Source of the DNA: Sphagnum magellanicum
Lineage: Eukaryota > Streptophyta > Sphagnopsida > Sphagnales > Sphagnaceae
Length of the DNA: 64,000 nucleotides
Assembly (NCBI GenBank): GCA_021904315.1
Contig: CM038908.1
Location: 16,078,501 to 16,142,500, forward strand
Reading direction: 5' to 3'
Below are positions 1 to 10,665 of the stretch, one piece after another. Within the stretch, counting starts at the first letter, position 1. Every line of letters begins with the position of its first letter. The notes beneath the pieces are model-generated. The model was not told where the DNA came from and ran no database searches. It saw only the letters and a list, made by a program, of their open reading frames with translations. A program made the position numbers and the translations under genes.

Positions 1-353
1 CAAATGCAGTCATGAGATTTGAGTATTAAGTTTGTGAATGCAAGAGAGAGTTCAACAACAGAAAAGGAATTGCATAGCAATCTCTTGTGATTCAGTTCCA
101 GTTGATTTCATAGAAAAAGTGTGGAAATTCTCTCAGTATTTTGCTACTACTAAATTACAACAAACACAAACAAACAAAACTAATGTTTAAGAAATCAATG
201 CAAACACTAGAGTTTTGGAAGTTGATGCAAAAACACTACTACAGAATTGGAAAACCAATGCAAAGTATCCTATTTGTTGAGGAAGAGAGAAAGGGGACGG
301 AAGTTTGGGGGTTGGGGGGTAGAAGAGAATAGAGATGGCAAGAGGGAACGCAC
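1..353 (-). other. ABCB intron 2 (partial)
   Basis: After the exon 2 donor (GG|GTGCGT, bases 353-348) no further ABCB-like coding is visible to the window edge. The next exon, expected to carry the CW..TGERQ segment of the family, is not seen here. Confidence 0.6.
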
Positions 354-1393
354 CCAGATAGCAAGCAACAAACGCACCAATTGCTATATAAACAAAGTAA
401 AGGGCATACTGCATTCAAAATCATCCCCACCCCCAAACAATTGCCAACAATTTCCTTTGTCAGAAAACCAATGCTGAGCTACTGCTTCTTCTGGTTCTTG
501 TTCTTCCTTTTTCCTCTTCTTCCTCTTCTTCTTCTTCAAACGTGCAACAACAACAACAAGCTTTATAAGAACCTCCTCCACAGTAAGCTTTACAAAGATC
601 ACTCCACATGATCTACTGCTGCTGCTGCCACTGCTGCTGGAGTACAACCCAACAAAGATCTCTCTCTGGCAAAAACAATTCTGTTAAGAAAAAAAAAATC
701 CTCTCTCTCCTCTCTAAAACATTGCTTGCAATGCAGTAAGTAGCAAAGGTCCTAGTACAAGCAAAATGCCGATGGATTCATGGATGGCTAGCTAACCAGC
801 AGCTTGTAGATATGACAGTGGTGGATTGCTCAACCTCAGCAGCAAATGCTCACCAGATTGGAGAGCGAAAGCTGGTAGAGACAGTGAGAAGAACACAGCG
901 AGAGAGCGACACAAAGAAGAGATGCAAGGAGGGATTGAGGGGAAGAAGCAGGAGCACCGACCTTGGAGATTTCGTGCATGAAATTGGTGGTGGTTTGCTT
1001 CTGGCCGAAGACATTGATGAGGCCGCTCATGACAAACAGCATGCCAGGAGTGGTGGCGCCATCGCCCACCGCTCCCAAGAAGCCCAACACCATCAGCAAC
1101 TTGTCGTAAGCATCCGCGAACTTGAACAGCTGCATGAAGGGTACCTTTGGCACGGCAGCTTTGCCTGCTCCCTTTGCTGATTTCCCATCGCCTTCCACTC
1201 CCTCCCCTGTGGTGGTGACAGCAGGAGCAGCAGCTTGAGGACCACCGCCACCCTTGTTGTCTTTCTCCAGCTCCTCCATCACTTCCGGAGTCTCTTCAAC
1301 ACGTTGCGGCGATGAAAGCTCCAGACCATTGAAGACGCTTCTTTCACCATGCTTCTGACCATTTTCGGCACTCGTATCTCCATCGCCGGCCAT
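354..1393 (-). CDS. ABCB-type (MDR/P-glycoprotein) ABC transporter, N-terminal exons 1-2, partial
   Basis: Two exons are seen: exon 1 at 1393-962 (144 aa, phase 0) and exon 2 at 408-354, ending in phase 1. The rest lies beyond the left edge. Residues 1-80 are a low-complexity, charged and Gly/Ala-rich cytosolic leader. Residues 84-131 (VPFMQLFKFAD...LINVFG) match the start of the first transmembrane domain of plant ABCB full transporters, with the first membrane span at about 97-124. Exon 2 reads YALYFVYIAIGAFVACYLG, the second span, and joins in frame after HEISK. The exon 1 donor is GTCGGT and the exon 2 acceptor is TGCAG. ABCB proteins are plasma-membrane ATP-driven exporters; some plant members move auxin, but substrate cannot be read from this part. 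The start codon has a good context (AAACATGGCC). ATPase domains are not in the window. Family call is firm; subgroup is unknown. Confidence 0.86.
409..961 (-). other. ABCB intron 1
   Basis: The intron lies between the phase-0 donor AAG|GTCGGT (961 downward) and the acceptor GAATGCAG (ending at 409). The minus strand carries purine-rich and GCAGCA-type simple sequence around 485-540 and 610-640. No other gene is seen in it. Confidence 0.7.
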
Positions 1394-2204
1394 GTTTTTT
1401 CTTTTTCTTTTTCTTTCCCGTTCTTCAGATTTGTATCTCTCTCTTGGAATCTCTTTCTTGAATTCCTCAAACTCAGAGCTGCTTCCACCCAGCAGAGATG
1501 GCGAGCTCCTTACTATCTAGCTACCGGAAGCAGCAGGAGCTACGGCAACCGATTCCCAAAAACTCCTTACTACTGCGACAATTCTCTTTGTTCCCCTTAA
1601 GTCTCTTCAAAATTCAAGCTGAGCTTGCTAAGAACCATGGTGGGTTTCTTTTTCACAGACTCTTCACTCCGAATCCTTCCTTCATTGAGGCCAATGGTAG
1701 GTTCCGTCTTCAGAGACTTGCTGCGAATCCTTTCTTCATCTCCCCCGGATGGATCCTTCCTTACTCTACGAAACCCACCAAAACAAACAAACAAACAGAC
1801 TCTTTCTCTCTCTCTCAAACACACACAACACAAGAACAACAAATCCTCCCCACCAGTGAAGAAGAAGAAAAAACAACGAGAAAAACAAAAAGGGATTCTT
1901 CTTTATAAAGCGACGAATGCGATGACAGACACACACCCCAGCCGAAGATGATATTCTTGTGGGGAAGAGAAACCACACCAACACAAGTAAAGTATGTGGT
2001 GCACCTGCCACCGCCCCCAAATTGCTGCAACAGCAGCACAAGGAAGGAGGGACGGGGGAGATCCGCGAGAGAGAGAGAGAGAGAGATGCGCTTGCGAGGC
2101 GGCGATGAGTGGGAAGAAGACGCAAAAGAAAACGCGCACACAGCTCAGTGCGCAACGTCCATGGATATAAGAAAAAGAAAACAGCCTTTTTCTTTACATC
2201 TTAC
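1394..2204 (-). promoter_or_regulatory. ABCB 5' UTR and promoter region
   Basis: This is the upstream flank of the ABCB start. On the minus strand it has an A/G-rich leader just before the ATG, a degenerate two-copy 57-bp direct repeat (1637-1739), and a TATA-like motif CTTTATAAAG at 1901-1910, about 510 bases before the ATG. GA/CT runs lie near 1800-1820 and 2070-2088. No transcription start can be fixed from sequence. Plus-strand open frames here are compositionally biased and match nothing I know. Confidence 0.45.
1901..1910 (-). promoter_or_regulatory. candidate TATA box of the ABCB gene
   Basis: The palindromic CTTTATAAAG lies in otherwise GC-mixed promoter sequence. It is about 510 bases upstream of the ATG, so it would imply a long 5' UTR. 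The call is weak. Confidence 0.25.
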
Positions 2205-2346
2205 CTACCTACCTACCTACCTACCTGCCTGCCTTCCTTCCTTCTAATTTACCTACCTACCTACCTACTTATTTGCCTTCTATTATTATTTGAGCTCCAC
2301 GTTGTTGCTGCACACTACCTACCTATCTACCTACCTACCTACCCAT
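2205..2346. repeat. ACCT tetranucleotide microsatellite, interrupted
   Basis: Three blocks of ACCT/TACC units (about 2205-2233, 2250-2272, 2317-2342) are separated by CCTT-rich and TATTAT-rich sequence. Read in the direction of the ABCB gene it is (GGTA)n. A similar array lies upstream of the ALMT gene at 60423-60481. Confidence 0.9.
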
Positions 2347-2412
2347 GATGGCCACAATCATTTTTTTTTCTTTTTTTTTAAAATGTTTTCATATGCTTTT
2401 CAATAATCCATC

Positions 2413-2650
2413 AGTATTTATGTCAATGTCAAATTTAGTTTAAATTAATATTCATTTCATGGACATGAAAAGACAGACATTTATTTGTTTTTTCATAGGG
2501 AAAAAGAGTGAAATAATTATAAATAAAATGAAGGTAATTATTAGAAAAGGTGGGAGATAATTATTTTTAAAATTTTAAATATATTATAAAAATTCAAATA
2601 ATTAAGCTTGAAAATGAGATAGTTATTTTGAAATTGTCTTTAGAATAAAA
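2413..2650 (+). repeat. dispersed AT-rich repeat, copy 1 (inverted partner at 59494-59775)
   Basis: Landmarks shared in order with the reverse complement of 59494-59775 are: TATTTATGTCAATGT, TTTCATGGACATGAAAAGA, TTTGTTTTTTCATA, GGGAAAAAGAGTGA, ATAATTATAAA, TTGAAAATGAG and AATTGTCTTT. Divergence and indels are moderate. No coding potential and no clear terminal repeats are seen. It could be a transposon fragment or a duplicated promoter-distal block. Confidence 0.75.
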
Positions 2651-3379
2651 ACATTACTTTTTTAAATTTTTTTAAAAAATAAAAAAGATGCTCTGACTTG
2701 CTTTCTTGTCTACTCCTTATATAACACAATAAATAGTACAAGGGCAAACTTCAACACATGTCTTCTGTGAAATAATTAACTAAATTTGAAGATTTCATGT
2801 CAAAAAAACAAAAAAAAAAAAGTAAAGTATTTCAAATAGATAGATTCTCTATTTTCTCTTCACAAATTATTTTTCTTTTTTTTTTAAACATTTTTAGGGG
2901 AAATTTTCAACATTTTTACAAATAATTTAGTTAGTGTTGAAGCTGCCAAGGTACACTATGGCATCTACCTACTTATTGTGCATTCTCTCTCTCTCTCTCT
3001 TTCTGCCATTTCAGACAGACAATTTTATTTTATTTTTTTAATTTTTTTGTTTGGGACACATTATTCTGCTTATTTATTTACCTATTTAAATATTTATTTA
3101 TTTATTTATTTATTTATTTATCTACTTCTAATTTATTTTCATTCATGTGCATTCTCTCTTGGGGTTTCAGAACACCAGAAGCTTAGGAAAAAATTAACCT
3201 TTTCTTTTACCTAGTGCCCTACTTTTTTACCTACTTACTTACTTACTTACTTACCTACCTACCTACACACTTCTGTGATCACATTTACCTACCTACTCTG
3301 TTACGAGACAATTTTAGGCTAAAAATAGGTACCTAGTAAGGCTTTGCAAATCTAGGAGGTAGATAGTCTAGAGCCCCAC
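2651..3379. other. AT-rich intergenic with simple repeats
   Basis: No gene is seen. It holds a CT run (about 2982-3001), TTTA repeats (about 3071-3122) and an ACTT/ACCT array (3229-3267), with poly-A and poly-T tracts between. Confidence 0.7.
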
Positions 3380-3560
3380 CCACCCACCCCCTGGGGACAT
3401 GGGCCCTGGACAGGGCCTTTTATTTCAGCCCCCTCCCCTGGGTACACGGGCCGTTGGTAAGGCCGTACTTTTTCAGCTCTTCCTGGGAACGTGGGCCATG
3501 GGTAACGCCCGGCCCTACATTTATGGCCGTTGCCAAGGGCCTCCTGCATTCATGGCCAAA
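3380..3560. repeat. GC-rich diverged tandem repeat, about 3 units of 50-65 bp
   Basis: Successive units share the pattern CCTGGGNACNNGGGCC, then a run of GG, AGGCC and TTTTCAGC-like sequence, starting near 3390, 3430 and 3484. The tract is strikingly GC-rich inside an AT-rich desert. It is open on the minus strand for 65 codons, but the peptide is repeat-derived and not recognised. Confidence 0.6.
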
Positions 3561-3604
3561 GTGGACCAATGAGGGGATGGATGGTAGGGCTAGTGTGTAG
3601 GAAA

Positions 3605-3607
<3 letters not shown>

Positions 3608-3649
<42 letters not shown>
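3608..3649. repeat. poly-T tract of about 42 bases
   Basis: An uninterrupted T run, read as poly-A on the minus strand. It could be the tail of a retroposed element, but no body was identified next to it. Confidence 0.9.
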
Positions 3650-3651
<2 letters not shown>

Positions 3652-6349
3652 GGGTTGGGGTTTTCACTTTGTTCTTATGAAGTTCCCAATGTGTTCCCCA
3701 ACATGTTCTCAATAGCTCCTCTCTAAGTTATCTCCTATCCTTTGCCCCCATGTATTTATTATTACTCTTGTAATCTACATAAGTAGCCCAAAGGAGGAGT
3801 TTACAACATATCCATTTTGGGACTCGTCGAAGCTTAATGGATTTTTTTTTGAATGTGGCCAATCAAAGATGACCATCACAAAAGAAAAATATTGAACTTC
3901 GGGTACCCTCACAACTAATTAATACGAGTCACAATATCTATCTATAAAGCAAGGTTGTTTGTTTGTTTTGGTTGTCGTGTTGAGATCTCTCAAACCATCA
4001 TGGCTCCTTTTGCCATGTTCTTGATACCGTTAAAAAGCTATCAATGAGTTGGTTTCTTAAGGTTTCAACCTACCATGAAGATGTTGTTGAATATTGAACA
4101 TTTTTTTTTTAATTTGGAAAGATTGTATAACCAATCCACACTTGGGCCAACGACACAAAAAAACGACATTAGTAAGTATTACTATAACATAAGCTATCCT
4201 CTCACAAATAGTTATATGTGTTTATGTAAAAGGTTAAGATATTTGCCTACTCCCCAACTCCTCCTTGGTAGTTGGATTTAGAGATTCACATCACACCCAC
4301 AAATGTGAATCACCTCACTTCAAAAAATATTTGCATAAATACAAAATTATTATAATGTGATCTTCATTTGCACCTTAATTCTCTCTACACATAGGTGTGG
4401 GCTTTTTAATAGTGGGTTGAACATTTAAAAATAACGATGTTCACCTTAAAAACCCTTTTGCCATCATTTGATCAAATTGTTTATCGTTGAATAGTGGATG
4501 AGCAAAGGACATGGAAATGTATTTTAAGGTGGATTAACTCAATCTTTTAGTTTTCATCAATGGTGAGTAGATATCAAAACCTAATTTGAATATCAATTGG
4601 GTATCAAGCATTAAAAAATAGGTATCAAATTTGTTTATGCCCAACTTAATACCGTGACCCCAAGTGTCTCTTGCGTGAAAACCAATTATGATATTGAAAA
4701 ACCTTTCAATCTCTTTAAATTTGTTGATATCCAAAATGAGGTGGAAAGGTGCAAAAAAGGTTAAGATCTTAAGCTTTAGTTGGAGGCCAAGTCTAAGGGG
4801 TTCATGTAGTTAGTAGCAGCATCCAAAGATTTAAGGTTCTCTTTTTTCTTAAAGCTTTGCTTCTAAAGTGCAATGGTACTTTTAGGTCTTGGCTTCTTCT
4901 TCTTGGAAATAAAAAGTGCCCACAAGCTAACTCTATCTCCTTCACTCATTTTTCAAATTTTACAATGCATTGATGCATTTAGCTTTTGCATTTGGTGAAG
5001 TTCTTATGTTTTTTTCATTTGTGCTTCACTTTTTAGTTCTCAAGTCTTTTTTTCCTTTTTACAGTTTTTTTTTGGTTTCTTTTTTTCCTCTTTCCCTCCT
5101 TTTCTTTCTCTCTTTCTTTCTTCTCTTTGCTCCCCTTTTGTTTTTCTCACTTAGTCACACATTCCTTCATGTTGCTAGTCCTTCATTCCTTCATTCAAAA
5201 ATCATTTTTTTTCCTTTGTCAATTAGTGTTATGCATTTTCACTCTTTGCTAACTTTCATCTCCTTTGCTAATTTTACATTGATGTCCCCCAAGCTTGTTT
5301 CATGTCATTTACATTGCCTCTCTCCTCCTTGCACTTTGCCACTTGTTATGCATCATTAGTGGTCTTTTTTAGTTTCCTCGATGTTTGTTTCTTAATATCA
5401 ACAACATGTGTCCATAGTCATATAATGTGCACAAGCCATAGCAATTTTTAAGTTGGCTATTGGTGGGGGTTCCTCATCTCTTTCACACATCATAGCTAGT
5501 GCATCTTTGTCACTAGTCGATTTGTGATAGATGACAAAACTTTCATCCTTAAGTTTTTTTTGGTATTGTTGATTGTCATTTTGTGTTCATGAGTCCTCTT
5601 TGCATAGGGTCTTCACCTAATTTTTGTTGATTGTTTGCTCTTGTTTTTTCTTTGGGTTGTGTCTACTTGTGTTCTCATTTGCCTTGTACTTTTGTTGGAT
5701 GGGTTCCATCCATGATTTTTATTTACAAGGTCTTTCTTCTTACCACCTACATCCCCCCTTCTCCTTCTTGCTACAAGTCTTAATATTCATCAAGATGATG
5801 CTCCCCTATCTACATGTCTTGCTAATGACATTGCACCACCATCTACAACAAATAAATGTTTTGTTAAACTTTTACCTTTTTTCTTTTTTTTTCTTATTAG
5901 TTTAGTTTTTGTTTGTTTGTTTTATTTACATATTTATGTTTGTTTTTAATGTGTTTGTAAATTTTGTGTATGTTTATGTGTTTGTGTGTTTTTCGTATGT
6001 GTTTTTGCATTTCGTTTCTTATTTGTGTTGTTTAATTTTTATGTATGTTTGTGTCATTGTATGTTTTTTTTGTATATACACTTTTTTATTTTCGTGTTTT
6101 TTGTAATTTGCAAACTTATATAATTTTTTGTTTGCGTGCAAGATTTTTTTTCTCTCATCATGACAACATGAGAGGAGAAAAAAGTGAACATAATTCATTA
6201 TTTGTAATTTTAAAAACCCTAAACCCCAATCTTGACCTTTTTTTAATTATTATTTTTTGTAAATGCATGTAATTGTTACATTTGTATATTTATGATTTTT
6301 TATATTTTTCCTTTAAAATTTTGTTTAATTTTCTCCATTTCTTGGTAAT
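3650..6349. other. AT-rich intergenic, decayed sequence
   Basis: No intact gene is seen. Bases 5020-5140 are a pyrimidine-rich tract whose minus strand would encode a K/E/R-rich stretch, possibly decayed transposon coding. Bases 5880-6120 are T/G-rich low-complexity sequence. Open frames here reflect T-rich composition. Confidence 0.6.
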
Positions 6350-7620
6350 TTTTTTGTGAAAACTACAAATGGATTAGTCTTTTGAAAATGAAAATGGAAT
6401 TAGTGGTAATGTGACCTATGAAATTTTCATGAATGATGTAATTATGGAAGAAATGGAAAAATAATCTCAATGTGCAAATTGAAACAATTAAAAATGAAAA
6501 CAAACCTAAAAAAGTTGCATGTTCAAAAAATATTCTAAAAACCTCATAGCAAAAAAAAATTGTGTTGTTTTTTTTATGTGTGAATGTAATCAAAATGTTC
6601 ATATCAAACATGCACTTACATATTGTGTTATAATGGTCCAATCAATGTATCAAATCCAAGAAGACAAGTTTAAAAAGGTTAGTTTCATATTATAAAACAA
6701 ATGAAATAACATCTTTGAAAAAACATGTTGATGCAAACCATGCCATTGTTTAAAAAGGTTTGAGGAAAAAGTGAATAGCTTAATGTAAGGAAAAAAGGAA
6801 AGGCTACCAACAACAAAAAACAAAATGTGTATGGGGGATTTCTTTCCCCAAAAAATGGTTGTGAAAGATCTTTTCAAGAAACATGATGTGCAAAAACAAA
6901 TTCCTTGAAAACATGATGGACCTTTTGATTTTTTTTAACGTTTGCGAATCTAGTTTGTGAAAAGTGTTTAATTTAAACATCTAGTTTTGCATTTGTGTTC
7001 AAGAATTAATTTCCTTAGTTTTTACAAAAAAATTACTAAAGTTGGTCAGGAAAACTAAACAACTTTATGTTTTTCTAGCATTGGCAAAATGTCATTCTAC
7101 AATTGCTAGTTTTTTTTTTTAGATGTTTGATAGGGCATATGATGTGTTTGCTTCAGTCATTAATTTTTTAGGTAGTGATTGGTAACTTGTTTGAAATTAT
7201 AAAAATTGTATCATAGGCCTTAGTTTGAAGTTTGACAAATTTGTTGAACAAATATGACCTAAGAAAAAAAAATCATTACCTATGTCAAGGATGAAGGTTC
7301 AAGCCTCATATAATGTCCAATGTCTTGAAATCATAAGATTGGGTTGTGAATTTTTGGGTTTCAAATTTTTTTCAAGGAATTTCTTTTGGTCCTACTTTTT
7401 CAAAGCATATCAATATGGCACAACATATGAAAAAGTATGCAAAATTTTGAAATATGTTTTTATTAAAATAGTACTTATAGATTTGCAAAAATGCATCCCT
7501 TGGCCCAAAAAATTTGAGAAGGAAAGGCAAGAGTCGAGTAAAGCTTATGTTGAAGTTGGAATGTGCCCAAGGAAATTAAATAGGCCAATGACAAAAAAAG
7601 GTATGTGAGAACCAACCCTT
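6350..7620 (+). pseudogene. degraded hAT-superfamily transposase, copy 1
   Basis: Translating the plus strand across frameshifts and stops gives an order of motifs known from plant BED/hAT transposases: a segment near 7035-7110 (VRKTKQLYVFLALAKC), then ASVINFLGSDW, YVKDEG, ALKS-like, and the stretch YQYGTTYEKVCKILKY...LQKCIPWPKKFEKERQ...PRKLNRPM at 7400-7600. The 108-codon frame at 7282-7608 is the best preserved part. The N-terminal zinc-finger part (6350-7030) is barely readable. Many frame breaks show it is inactive. No terminal inverted repeats or target duplication were identified. Confidence 0.65.
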
Positions 7621-10050
7621 CTGCATAATCGATGGTTATTATCCAAAACAACAATAGCCCAATAAATTGATAAACATGTTATTCAAGTATTACTTTGATA
7701 ATGAAATTGATATAACTAATTTTTTAATAAAGAATTTGATCACTTACCTCATTGGGTTAGTGCCAAAAATAGATAACTGTCCAATACTCCTGGACTCACA
7801 ATTTCCAATGAAGTGTAGCTGTGACATTATATGAACTTGTCATTTTGACATTAAGTTTGTTGAGGGTAGCCTAATGACACCTGAAAAAGCTGCACTAAAA
7901 GGAAATGACTTGCTTTTCATTGGCCAATGATAGCAATTGGCCCAGGTGGTGAGACTTGAATAATCTCTCGGTTTGTGTTTTATATCCTTTAATTTTTCAC
8001 TATGCTAGAATAGGTGAGGAACTTTGTTGGGGGAACAATTAAAATTGAAGCTTTGCACATGGTGAATATTGTAGAGAGGGAACGAACCAACCACTCGAGA
8101 AGTTCTGAGAAGCTCTTAGAAGCTCTTTTGCATACTTATCTAAGAAAGTGTTTTGTTAGTATAATAGTTTGTCGGTACTAAAAATTATCTTCACAAATTT
8201 TGCATTTGCACTAACGATTTAGGCTTTCTTTGAGGATTTGAGATTTCTTTTGGAAGGTTTTCCGACAACGTGTGTGTTGTTGACAATGAAACTTGGAACA
8301 CGCTTTGTTTCCATCATAGGGTACTAGAACAAACGTGGGTGAAAAACCCCACCAAGGATTTGGAGACACTACAATGACCCAAACCCAATGGGAGTTTATA
8401 CCACTTTTGTTGTGGTGCATACATATTAAAAAAACCTTTGTGTTTTGCCGTGCTAAAAAATCCATTCTCAGAAATTAAGGCCACTACTATCTATCTACAT
8501 AAGACTTGTGTAGCAGCACGTTGACACAGTTATCTGTAATGTCCCACGATTAGGGGGCGAGAACAGCCAGTTTCAGCATAATAGGGCATCAACCGCATAA
8601 CTGAGAATGAATATTTTACAAAGTGAAATAATTGAGACCCAAACTAGTTTTTCCACCACTTTTGGTGGTAAACCGAGTTTTCATCCTCTCTTTCCTTTTT
8701 CCTGAGCGCTTCCACCGTTGCTAGGCTACATATATTTTCACTGCTCCTACCTATACAATTACTATAATTACTCTCGAACTTTGTGCATTAAATGCCGATA
8801 TTGAGATTTAATAAAATTTCTTTACTTTGTCGGATACCACTCAATGAATGAGGGGATAGCGGGGTGAAAGCAGGCCCAAAGACAGGGTGAAGGCAGGGTG
8901 ACTTTAGGGATAACTCTACTGATATGCTTGCAGGTAAAATGACCTTTGAAGTACTTTTTCGAATCCTTTTATGAGAGACATTTTGCATTCACACAGACCA
9001 ACTGAGTGAGGATCCCTTTGACATTAAAAGGAACTGTTCTTTATTTGTGTCCAGATGACAGTGTGTGTCTATGGTCAGACTTGGAGTACATCTGAATGCA
9101 AAAATAGCATCATGACCCCACAAATTGTAGGTGAACTAAAACCTCTCCTCACCAGGCAGGCACTCACTTAGGGTGGTGGTGGTGGTGGTGTCTTGCCATG
9201 AAATCCATCCACTCATTACTCATTCAAGTACCCCAGACAAACAATGGGAGACATTATCACAGTTTTCCATGTGAATTTGTGATTCTTCACAACCTAAAAA
9301 AAGAACTAATCCATTGCCATAGACAAAATGACACATAGTAAGTAGCTAGTGTATGTTCAAGTTCAAAAGCAAGTGTCTCTTATGATGAGAGTTTTGTGTA
9401 GGATGGGGGGTCAGAGGATTTTTTTAAAATTTTTTTTAATTATTTTTTTTGGGGCTTGCCCCATGAGACCTGAGACAACCATAGTACAATAGTGGGTCAA
9501 CAAACTCACTATTTCACATGTGAACCCCAGACATTTAAGTGGCCACCACTTCCCTTTTAAAGTGTAATGGGTGGGGTCCTATCATGGCAATGAACCCTTT
9601 AGGACACCATATCCTTGAGCTTTGATACTGAGTGTTTTACTTTGCTTGTATATACAACCTTTTGTAGTAAGTACTTTTAAAGAAAAAAGCCGTGTATGAA
9701 TTTGCATTCATACTAGGTTACCACTCTTTACAACTTGTTTTTTTCTGATGCTCAATCAAATGCCCCCATTTTTCAATCTCTAAATGCCATCAAATTAGGC
9801 ACAAACTAAATGCATGCTTTCACACTTGGAAATTGACCACTTTGTGGCATGGCATCATGCCCCCACCATTTGACCAACTGTGAGTGGTGGATGGGTGCAC
9901 TAGAGTCTAGCATCTAAGTAAACCCCATGTGCCCACATCCATGGGATGGATTTTCATTGGCCATTGTAGATGCGAAACTCCCCTTGCAATTTCACAAGGA
10001 GAGACAGAGGAACCAGGGGTTAGCTAGCACCTTTCCAGTTCACTATACAA
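7621..10050. other. intergenic, possible LTR or transposon fragments
   Basis: No gene is seen. Bases 8000-9000 are less AT-rich and less decayed than the surroundings. TGTAATGTCCCACGATTAGG at 8534-8553 resembles the start of plant Ty3/gypsy LTRs, but no second LTR or end was found. A GGTGGT run lies at 9174-9191. The remainder shows nothing recognisable. Confidence 0.45.
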
Positions 10051-10145
10051 GATGGATGGATGGATGGATGGATGGATGTATGTATGGATGATGTGTGGAT
10101 GATAAACACTTTTTCATTGTATTCCTGCTAACCACAATGATTAGT
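10051..10145 (+). repeat. GATG microsatellite plus copy 1 of a dispersed ~95-bp repeat
   Basis: GATG units (10051-10092) run into a block ending with CTAACCACAATGATTAG. The same order of blocks recurs at 10575-10665, 24455-24550 and 27088-27160: GGATGGATGG, then a TTTTCCATTGGGTT-like block, then TAACCANNNTGGTTA. Confidence 0.6.
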
Positions 10146-10574
10146 TATGTACCAACCATCCACATGTATCTATGGACCTAATTGCTAACAAGTGGCTTAG
10201 CCTACTTACCCACCTACATAGTAACCACTTTCATTTCTTGCCTACCTACCTACCTACCAACATAATAACCACTTACATTTGTTGCATTCTTACCTATAAT
10301 GATAATCTTCTGCATACACTACCGAAGTAAACTACCTATGATGTCCACTTCCATAGGTAGTTACATAGGTAGTGTAAGGAGGGAATATTAGGGTTTCTAA
10401 TGTAAGGAGGGAGTGATTGGGGTCATAATGTAGGTTACCAAGGTGGAACCTTGGTAAGTTTGTTGTGGTTTATCCACAACTGAACCGTAATAACAGATTT
10501 TGAATGGATGGTGTGCTGGTGGGTTATGGGTCACATAATCCCACATTCTAGTGCGCCTCGAGCTAATCAACATG

Positions 10575-10665
10575 TCATGAGGGATGGATGGTAGGTGGAT
10601 AGCAAACATTTTTCCATTGGGTTTTTGATTCCTCATCTAACCATGTTGGTTAGTTCATGGAGTGG
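10575..10665 (+). repeat. copy 2 of the dispersed ~95-bp repeat
   Basis: It contains ATGAGGGATGGATGG, ATTTTTCCATTGGGTTTTTG and CTAACCATGTTGGTTAG in the same order and orientation as the other three copies. Confidence 0.65.

Noticed and set aside
812-1180. 122-codon plus-strand frame
   Set aside because: It is antisense to ABCB exon 1, whose reading is clearly a family match.
1498-1908. 136-codon plus-strand frame opposite the ABCB promoter
   Set aside because: It runs through promoter simple sequence (AAACAAACAAAC, CTCTCT), matches no family, and shows no exon structure.
4970-5359. 129-codon Phe/Leu-rich frame
   Set aside because: It reflects a T-rich strand and not a membrane protein; there is no codon structure and no family.
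7100-7110. organellar or bacterial origin of the AT-rich regions
   Set aside because: The nested transposon relics, microsatellites and spliced nuclear-type genes on both sides argue for nuclear DNA.
8534-9000. solo LTR
   Set aside because: TGTAATGTCCCACGATTAGG looks like an LTR start, but no matching end, target duplication or second copy was found in the window.
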